Assembly (NCBI GenBank): GCA_002373975.1
Contig: DFKZ01000119.1
Coordinates: 1 to 12,036 of the forward strand
Length of the DNA: 12,036 nt
Reading direction: 5' to 3'
Origin: Lachnospiraceae bacterium UBA3632
GTDB lineage: Bacteria > Bacillota > Clostridia > Lachnospirales > Lachnospiraceae
Every line of letters begins with the position of its first letter. Position 1 is the first letter of the stretch. A program made the position numbers and the translations under genes. This document shows, piece by piece, positions 7,443-12,036 of the stretch. The notes under the pieces are model-generated. The model worked only from the letters and a program-made list of their open reading frames with translations. It was not told the DNA's origin and did not search any database.

Positions 7443-8172
7443 AGCATTTTCATTACTGATAGGTCTGGCTTTCGGATTATTCCAGACCGGATATATTGTA
7501 GGTAAAGCAAACGGAGTGGATTTAAGGACCGTAGGAAGCGGAAATTCGGGTACCACCAATGCCGTAAGAGTGCTCGGAACAAAACAGGGACTTCTGGTGC
7601 TTGCGGGTGATGCCGCCAAAACTCTGCTTGCAATGATGATAGTGTTTTTTACGTTCGGAAGAATGTATCCTGAAATGAAGCTGCTTCTTTGCATGTATGC
7701 CGCACTGGGCGCTATTCTTTCGCACGACTTTCCCTTCTATATGCACTTTAAAGGCGGTAAGGGTATTGCGTGTACAGCGGGTTATTGCATAGCTCTTTGT
7801 TTCTTTAATCCATGGATCTTTATTGTCACGTTTTTTGTATTCCTTATTCCCTGGCTGATCACTCATTATGTTTCGCTGGGATCTCTCTGCGTATATGTGG
7901 CGCTGGTGTTTGAATTTGTTCTCTACGGACAGATGCAGTGGCCGGGATTTCAGTATGAACAGCCTGTGCTTATAGAGATCTATGTAATTGAGTTTATCCT
8001 CGGAGCCCTTGCGTTTTTCCTTCACAGGAAAAATATAGTAAGGCTTGTAAAAGGTGTTGAGAGCAAGACTTACCTCAGAAAGAGCAAAAGAGACGAATAT
8101 AATGCAATGAAAGCAGCCAAAGAGGCGGCTGAAAAAGCTGCCAATGAGGCAGGTGAAAGTTCTGTAAAATAA
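7426..8172 (+). CDS. plsY: Glycerol-3-phosphate acyltransferase PlsY
   Basis: This integral membrane enzyme transfers the acyl group of acyl-phosphate to position 1 of glycerol 3-phosphate, the first step of phosphatidic acid synthesis in most bacteria. The diagnostic motif GSGNSGTTN is at 37-45 and the second, FKGGKG, at 108-113 (GGKG 110-113). Hydrophobic segments at about 4-26, 50-72, 80-100, 112-135, 137-160 and 178-198 fit a multi-spanning protein. At 248 residues it is longer than the usual 190-215; the extra part is a charged Ala/Lys/Glu-rich tail from about residue 205 (MKAAKEAAEKAANEAGES). The start lies inside the end of der, with GGGAG at 7411-7415 as the likely ribosome binding site. 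The next gene, gpsA, supplies its glycerol-phosphate substrate. Confidence 0.95.
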   Translation: MIYAVRAFSLLIGLAFGLFQTGYIVGKANGVDLRTVGSGNSGTTNAVRVLGTKQGLLVLAGDAAKTLLAMMIVFFTFGRMYPEMKLLLCMYAALGAILSHDFPFYMHFKGGKGIACTAGYCIALCFFNPWIFIVTFFVFLIPWLITHYVSLGSLCVYVALVFEFVLYGQMQWPGFQYEQPVLIEIYVIEFILGALAFFLHRKNIVRLVKGVESKTYLRKSKRDEYNAMKAAKEAAEKAANEAGESSVK

Positions 8173-8188
8173 GAGAGGTAAAAAGTAT

Positions 8189-9178
8189 ATGGCCAATGTT
8201 ACGATACTGGGCGGAGGAACATGGGGCATTGCACTGGCTCAGCTCCTTGATAAAAACGGCCACAATGTAAAAGTGTGGTCCGCGCTGGAAAAGGAAATAA
8301 AAGTTTTATCAGAGACCCATACTCATCCGGGACTTCCGGGAGTAGTCCTTTCCGAAAAGATTACTTATACGCTCGACGATAAAGAGGCAGTTACCGGCGC
8401 AGATCTGCTTGTGATGGCGGTTGCAAGTGCATTTACGAGAAGGACTGCTAAAAGGCTTTCGCCTTATGTTGTAAAGGGACAGAAGATAGTTGCAGTGGCA
8501 AAAGGTATTGAAGAAGATACCCTTATGACTCAGGCGGATATTGTATCCGATGAGATCCCTCAGGCGGAAGTGGCCGTACTTTCGGGCCCCTCACACGCCG
8601 AAGAAGTATCCAAGTTCATGCCCACTACAGTGGTAGTCGGATCCGAAAATAAAGAGACCGCAAAGTATATTCAGAATCTTTTCATGTGTGATGTATTCAG
8701 AGTATATACCAGCAGCGATGTGCTTGGTATTGAGCTTGGAAGCTCACTCAAAAACGTTATCGCACTTGCGGCAGGTATTTCGGACGGTCTCGGTTACGGA
8801 GATAACGCAAAAGCAGCCATAATTACCAGAGGAATTGCCGAAATGTCAAGGCTTGGAACCGCTATGGGCGGAAAGGCTGAAACTTTTGCCGGACTTACCG
8901 GTATCGGTGACCTTATCGTTACCTGTGACAGCATGCACTCCAGAAACAGGAGAGCCGGAATCCTAATCGGTCAGGGCAAAACCATGAAAGAAGCTGTTGA
9001 CGAAGTTCAGCAGGTTGTTGAAGGCATCTATTCCGCGAAAGCAGCTCTCGCTCTTGCCCGGAAATATCAAATCCAGATGCCCATAGTTGAGCAGGTGAAT
9101 GAAGTCCTGTTCGAAGATAAGAAAGCCCTTGATGCTTTTAACGATCTTATGAACCGCGAGCGTAAGGATGAAGTATAG
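8189..9178 (+). CDS. gpsA: Glycerol-3-phosphate dehydrogenase [NAD(P)+]
   Basis: GpsA reduces dihydroxyacetone phosphate to sn-glycerol 3-phosphate using NAD(P)H in the cytosol, giving the backbone for phospholipids and the substrate of PlsY just upstream. The N-terminal Rossmann fold has the glycine-rich loop GGGTWG (8-13). GPSHAEEV begins at 133, and the catalytic lysine is Lys188 in SLKNVIALAAG, followed by the substrate-binding blocks DGLGYGDNAKAAIITRG and GLTGIGDLIVTC...SRNRR. The 329-residue length is normal. GAGAGG at 8173-8178 precedes the ATG by ten bases, and only 16 bases separate it from plsY, so they form one operon. No terminator with a U-tract follows; the structured element at 9197-9331 lies directly downstream. 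Confidence 0.97.
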   Translation: MANVTILGGGTWGIALAQLLDKNGHNVKVWSALEKEIKVLSETHTHPGLPGVVLSEKITYTLDDKEAVTGADLLVMAVASAFTRRTAKRLSPYVVKGQKIVAVAKGIEEDTLMTQADIVSDEIPQAEVAVLSGPSHAEEVSKFMPTTVVVGSENKETAKYIQNLFMCDVFRVYTSSDVLGIELGSSLKNVIALAAGISDGLGYGDNAKAAIITRGIAEMSRLGTAMGGKAETFAGLTGIGDLIVTCDSMHSRNRRAGILIGQGKTMKEAVDEVQQVVEGIYSAKAALALARKYQIQMPIVEQVNEVLFEDKKALDAFNDLMNRERKDEV

Positions 9179-9196
9179 ATAATAGTCAGCAACATA

Positions 9197-9331
9197 CGAT
9201 GATAGCTTCCGTGAGCGCACCATGTAGCGCCGCCGGCACTTACTGAGAACAAGCGTAAGCGCCGTTCGAAGTTAGTACCGCTGTGTGCGCGATATGAGCC
9301 GAGAGGCGTGTGCGCGGCGGAACTATCATTG
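9197..9331. repeat. GC-rich three-way palindromic intergenic element
   Basis: The 198-base gap 9179-9376 has no gene but holds a strongly self-complementary stretch. Outer arm: ATGATAG (9199-9205) pairs with CTATCAT (9323-9329), and TTCCG (9207-9211) with CGGAA (9318-9322), with C9206 bulged. After a small internal loop, GCGCAC (9215-9220) pairs with GTGCGC (9310-9315). Inside are two hairpins. In one, 9234-9250 pairs with 9264-9280, 13 of 17 positions complementary, around a 13-base loop. The other is GCC-GAGA-GGC (9298-9307), a GNRA-type tetraloop. GTGTGCGCG occurs twice (9283-9291, 9308-9316), allowing alternative pairing. By hand count 9211-9320 is 63% G+C, above the neighbouring genes. 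It could be a dispersed palindromic repeat (REP/MITE-like) or a structured RNA; no U-tract marks it as an intrinsic terminator. Copy number elsewhere cannot be seen. Confidence 0.6.
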
Positions 9332-9376
9332 GATGGGGCGTAACTAAGATAAAACTTATTTGTTAAAGGTGATACA

Positions 9377-10189
9377 ATGCAAGAATTTAACAGTACAAAA
9401 GATTATGTAGCAAGCGAAGAACTCATGGCGAGCGTTAATATTGCAATGGCTCTGGAAAAGCCCCTTCTCATTAAGGGCGAGCCCGGAACGGGAAAAACAC
9501 AGCTTGCACAGGCTGTAGCCCAGGCACTTAACAAAAGGCTTATCATCTGGAACATCAAATCCACAACAAAAGCCCAGGATGGTCTTTATATCTACGACAC
9601 CATTCAGAGACTCTATGACGGACAGTTCGGAGAGAGCGGAGTGGACGATATTTCGAGGTATATAAAGCTTGGAAAGCTTGGAGAAGCTTTTTCAAGCGAG
9701 GATCAGGTTATACTTCTTATAGACGAGATCGATAAAGCGGATCTGGAGTTTCCCAACGACCTTCTCTGGGAGCTTGATCAGATGGAGTTTTACATTAACG
9801 AGACAAAAGAGACCGTCAAGGCTAAGCACAGGCCTGTGGTGATAATCACCTCCAATGCCGAGAAGGAGCTTCCGGATGCGTTTTTAAGAAGATGTATTTT
9901 CCATTACATCGATTTCCCCGATAAGGAGCTGATGGCACAGATCGTAAAGGTTCATTACCCGGATGTGGAAGAAAACCTTCTTAATGCAGCTATGGACACT
10001 TTCTACGATATCAGGAATATTCATGATATACGTAAAAAGCCCAGCACATCAGAGCTGATAGATTGGGTAAATGCTCTTCAGATAGGCGGTATCAGTGCGG
10101 ATCAGATAAGAGCAAAGCTTCCCTTTGTGGGAGTAGTTGTTAAAAAGGATGAGGACCTTGAACTGGTAAGAAAGGGCGGACTCGTTTAG
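9377..10189 (+). CDS. MoxR-family AAA+ ATPase
   Basis: This is a 270-residue single-domain AAA+ ATPase of the MoxR/RavA/CoxD type, which generally acts as a chaperone-like motor to activate or assemble a client together with a VWA-domain partner. Walker A is GEPGTGKT (34-41), Walker B is VILLIDEIDKAD, sensor 1 lies in VIITSNAEKELPDAF, an arginine-finger pair follows in LRRC, and a sensor-2-like RKKPSTSELIDW lies near the C-terminus. AAAGGT at 9365-9370 sits six bases before the ATG. Its stop TAG shares one base with the GTG of the VWA gene, so the pair is translationally coupled. It is probably transcribed from a promoter between the palindromic element and the start; none is clear. The client is unknown, with no metabolic operon adjacent. 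Confidence 0.93.
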   Translation: MQEFNSTKDYVASEELMASVNIAMALEKPLLIKGEPGTGKTQLAQAVAQALNKRLIIWNIKSTTKAQDGLYIYDTIQRLYDGQFGESGVDDISRYIKLGKLGEAFSSEDQVILLIDEIDKADLEFPNDLLWELDQMEFYINETKETVKAKHRPVVIITSNAEKELPDAFLRRCIFHYIDFPDKELMAQIVKVHYPDVEENLLNAAMDTFYDIRNIHDIRKKPSTSELIDWVNALQIGGISADQIRAKLPFVGVVVKKDEDLELVRKGGLV

Positions 10190-11394
10190 TGTTTCAAAAC
10201 TTCTTTGAAAGCTTAAGAGCAAAGGGACTTCATGTAACCCTCGGAGAATTTCTTGACCTGCAGAATGCGCTTGATAAAGGGCTCTGCGGCAGTTCTCTTA
10301 CGCAGTTTTATTACATATCAAGGATGATACTCGTAAAGTCCGAGACTGATTACGATAAATTCGACATGGCATTCGAGGAGTGTTTTAAAGCAGCCGAGCA
10401 TGAGACAGAAGTCGGTGCTCAGATGCTCAGATGGCTTGATAAATCCGAGATGCTGGAGCTTGCCCATGAGGAGGCAAGAAAACACCTCAATCAGACAGAG
10501 GACCTGCAGATCGATAAGGACGATGTCGAAGAGAAGTTCAAGCAGAGATTAAAGGACCAGAATGAAGAGCATAACGGAGGTTCTTTCTGGATAGGAACCA
10601 TGGGAAAGACATCCTTCGGAAATATGGGCGGAAATGTCGGAGGCGTGCGTGTAGGCGGGCAGACGGGTTACCAGAGTGCGTTTTCGGTTGTCGGTGCCAG
10701 AAAGTATCGGGATTTTCGCGATGACAGGGTGATGGATAACAGGCAGTTTCAGCTTGCATTCAGACGTCTTCGCCAGTTTTCCGCAAATCTGGATATCCCC
10801 GAATCCGAGCTCGATATTGACAGAACGATAGACAAAACATGCAATCAGGGCGGTGTTTTGAATATCGTTATGAAAAAGCCTAGAAAAAATGCCGTTAAGC
10901 TGATGCTGCTCATGGACAGCGGCGGGACAATGATCCCCTACAGCTCATTGTTAAATGATCTGTTCCAGGCGGTAAATAAATCGAATCACTATAAAGACGT
11001 AAAGTGTTATTATTTTCATAATTGCATCTATAATCACCTTTATAAGACTCCGGAATGCGAAAACGGTGACTGGGTCGAGACTGAATGGCTGTTCAGAAAT
11101 GCAGACAGCGATTATAAGGTGATAATAGTCGGTGATGCTGCTATGGCGCCCGAGGAGCTTTATTCCGACACGGGAAATTACCGCGGACCAAACGGTGGTC
11201 TTTCCGGATATGAATGGCTGAAACTGGTTAAGCGGCATTATAAAAAGGTTGTATGGCTTAATCCCAAGATGGCGCCCGGTAAGGCTCCGTGGAGAGAAGC
11301 CGAGACGGCCTGCAAGGAATTGTTCCCCATGTATAAGCTTACTGTGGCTGGATTGAACAGAGCCATGTATGAACTGATGGCTCCCAAAAGGTGA
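10189..11394 (+). CDS. CoxE-like VWA-domain protein, partner of the MoxR ATPase
   Basis: This 401-residue protein matches the CoxE-type VWA family that pairs with MoxR ATPases. The N-terminal half (1-200) is helical and carries the Gly-rich block GGSFWIGTMGKTSFG (130-144), which resembles the family signature around GG-S-Y/F-WIG. The C-terminal VWA-like domain begins with VKLMLLMDSGGTMIPY; the metal site reads Asp243-Ser-Gly245-Gly246-Thr247 instead of the classic DxSxS, a form I recall in this family. It continues through CYYFHNCIYNHLYKTP to KVVWLNP. The start is GTG at 10189, overlapping the ATPase stop by one base (TAGTG), with a purine-rich AAAGGGCGGA upstream. No signal peptide or membrane segment is seen, so it is cytoplasmic. 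It probably acts as adaptor for the ATPase; the target is unknown. Confidence 0.9.
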   Translation: MFQNFFESLRAKGLHVTLGEFLDLQNALDKGLCGSSLTQFYYISRMILVKSETDYDKFDMAFEECFKAAEHETEVGAQMLRWLDKSEMLELAHEEARKHLNQTEDLQIDKDDVEEKFKQRLKDQNEEHNGGSFWIGTMGKTSFGNMGGNVGGVRVGGQTGYQSAFSVVGARKYRDFRDDRVMDNRQFQLAFRRLRQFSANLDIPESELDIDRTIDKTCNQGGVLNIVMKKPRKNAVKLMLLMDSGGTMIPYSSLLNDLFQAVNKSNHYKDVKCYYFHNCIYNHLYKTPECENGDWVETEWLFRNADSDYKVIIVGDAAMAPEELYSDTGNYRGPNGGLSGYEWLKLVKRHYKKVVWLNPKMAPGKAPWREAETACKELFPMYKLTVAGLNRAMYELMAPKR

Positions 11395-11411
11395 CGGGAT
11401 AAGGTGATAAT

Positions 11412-11489
11412 ATGAAAACGAATAGTCTTACAGACCTTATAAAAACAAGGTTTCGCGAAGAAAAGGCGGTATTTCGATACCGAACCTAA
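11412..11489 (+). CDS. Possible 25-residue ORF before tyrS
   Basis: An ATG at 11412 follows AAGGTGAT (11401-11408), a ribosome binding site almost identical to that of the AAA+ ATPase gene. The frame encodes 25 residues, MKTNSLTDLIKTRFREEKAV then FRYRT, ending with TAA at 11487-11489. It is basic, without a membrane segment or recognisable family. Its 3' third lies within the nested hairpin at 11448-11487. It might be a leader peptide, a small protein, or a chance frame; the good binding site is the only argument for translation. It has no run of Tyr codons (one Tyr only), which argues against a classical attenuation peptide for tyrS. Confidence 0.25.
   Translation: MKTNSLTDLIKTRFREEKAVFRYRT
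11448..11487 (+). other. Nested hairpin with UUCG loop upstream of tyrS
   Basis: CGGTAT (11467-11472), loop TTCG (11473-11476) and ATACCG (11477-11482) form a perfect six-pair stem. It is enclosed by AGGTT (11448-11452) and AACCT (11483-11487). The segment between the 5' strands contains the palindrome TTCGCGAA. No U-tract follows, so it is not a standard intrinsic terminator. It might affect mRNA processing or stability between the VWA gene and tyrS. No T-box features are seen in the 136-base spacer. Confidence 0.45.
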
Positions 11490-11530
11490 AGTGAAATTCA
11501 AATAAAAATAATTCAGGAGATTTATATAAA

Positions 11531-12036
11531 ATGGGAATTTATGAAGAATTAAAGGCCAGAGGCCTTATTGCACAGGTTACTGATGAGGAGCAGATAAGAG
11601 ATCTGATAAACTCCGGAAAGGCAACCTTCTATATTGGATTTGACTGTACCGCAGACAGCCTTACCGCAGGTCATTTTATGGCACTTACTCTTATGAAGAG
11701 GCTGCAGATGGCAGGGAATAAGCCCATAGCACTTATCGGCGGCGGAACTACCATGATCGGAGATCCTTCGGGCAGGACCGATATGAGAAAGATGCTTACA
11801 AGAGAAGATATCGATCATAATGCAGAATGCTTTAAGCGCCAGATGGAGAGATTTATCGACTTTTCCGACGGAAAAGCACTGATGGTAAACAATGCTGACT
11901 GGCTTATGAATCTTAATTACATAGAACTGCTGCGCGAGGTCGGAGCATGCTTTTCGGTTAACAATATGCTTCGTGCGGAGTGCTACAAGCAGCGTATGGA
12001 AAAGGGTCTTTCATTCCTTGAGTTTAACTACATGAT
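11531..12036 (+). CDS. tyrS: Tyrosyl-tRNA synthetase, 5' part only
   Basis: The gene runs off the window; 168 codons are present out of about 400-420 expected. TyrRS is a class I enzyme that charges tRNA-Tyr with tyrosine through tyrosyl-adenylate. The catalytic domain is recognisable: YIGFDCTADSLTAGHFMALTLMK, then GNKPIALIGGGTTMIGDPSGRTDMR, CFKRQM and VNNADWLMNLNYIELLREVGACFSVNNML. The class I HIGH-type signature, normally H-V/I-G-H, reads TAGH: Thr45 in place of the first His, with Thr40 and His48 retained; Cys39 replaces the usual Pro. AGGAGA at 11515-11520 lies ten bases before the ATG. The KMSKS loop, anticodon domain and S4 domain lie beyond the edge. Identity is secure. Confidence 0.97.
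   Translation, partial: MGIYEELKARGLIAQVTDEEQIRDLINSGKATFYIGFDCTADSLTAGHFMALTLMKRLQMAGNKPIALIGGGTTMIGDPSGRTDMRKMLTREDIDHNAECFKRQMERFIDFSDGKALMVNNADWLMNLNYIELLREVGACFSVNNMLRAECYKQRMEKGLSFLEFNYM

Noticed and set aside
7522..8229. 235-residue open frame on the minus strand
   Set aside because: It lies antisense to plsY and the start of gpsA, whose products are unmistakable. The translation is low-complexity in a shadow-like way, with many His/Lys/Arg, and has no recognisable domain.
9197..9331. Intrinsic terminator of gpsA
   Set aside because: The structure is large and branched and is followed by GGATGGGGCG rather than a U-tract, so it does not fit a Rho-independent terminator.
11395..11530. 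T-box riboswitch before tyrS
   Set aside because: The spacer is only 136 bases and contains no AGGGTGG-type T-box sequence or terminator/antiterminator pair.

Overview
The window is bacterial chromosome, most likely from a Firmicutes of the class Clostridia and probably Lachnospiraceae (a Butyrivibrio-like organism is my best guess). The basis is moderate G+C, AGGAG-type ribosome binding sites, an acyl-phosphate type PlsY, and protein sequences (TyrRS, the DUF512 radical-SAM protein, the long PRPP synthetase) that read like that family from memory; no database search was possible. Ten protein genes and one doubtful 25-codon ORF are supported. Nothing looks like phage, plasmid, IS or CRISPR.

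Region 1 (1-3300): a 139-base leader that folds into two stem structures, then an OmpR-type response regulator and a large membrane histidine kinase overlapping by ATGA, forming one two-component operon. The kinase has a long tyrosine-rich extracytoplasmic domain. Region 2 (3301-4552): a convergent, minus-strand, long-form ribose-phosphate pyrophosphokinase. The 55-base gap between the two convergent genes (3301-3355) shows no convincing terminator. Region 3 (4553-4714): a divergent control region with a good minus-strand promoter for the PRPP synthetase and two 19-bp dyads built from TGYAAA half-sites. One dyad covers the -10/start region and the other abuts the -35.

Region 4 (4715-9178): a compact plus-strand housekeeping cluster. 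It contains a PDZ/radical-SAM DUF512 protein, the ribosome-assembly GTPase Der, PlsY (acyl-phosphate:glycerol-3-phosphate acyltransferase) overlapping der by 17 bases, and GpsA (glycerol-3-phosphate dehydrogenase) 16 bases later. GpsA makes glycerol-3-phosphate and PlsY acylates it, so these two are consecutive steps of phospholipid synthesis. Region 5 (9179-9376): a 198-base gap holding a GC-rich, strongly self-complementary element of about 135 bases. It looks like a three-way-junction RNA or a palindromic repeat.

Region 6 (9377-11394): a MoxR-type AAA+ ATPase and a CoxE-type VWA protein that overlap by one base, a standard chaperone-like ATPase/adaptor pair with unknown client. Region 7 (11395-12036): a 136-base spacer with a small ORF and a UUCG-capped hairpin, then the 5' part of tyrosyl-tRNA synthetase, cut by the window edge. 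Its HIGH-type signature carries Thr where the classical enzyme has His45.

Most of the window is conserved core genome. The least explained items are the structured element at 9197-9331, the folded leader at 2-115 and the paired dyads at the prs promoter.
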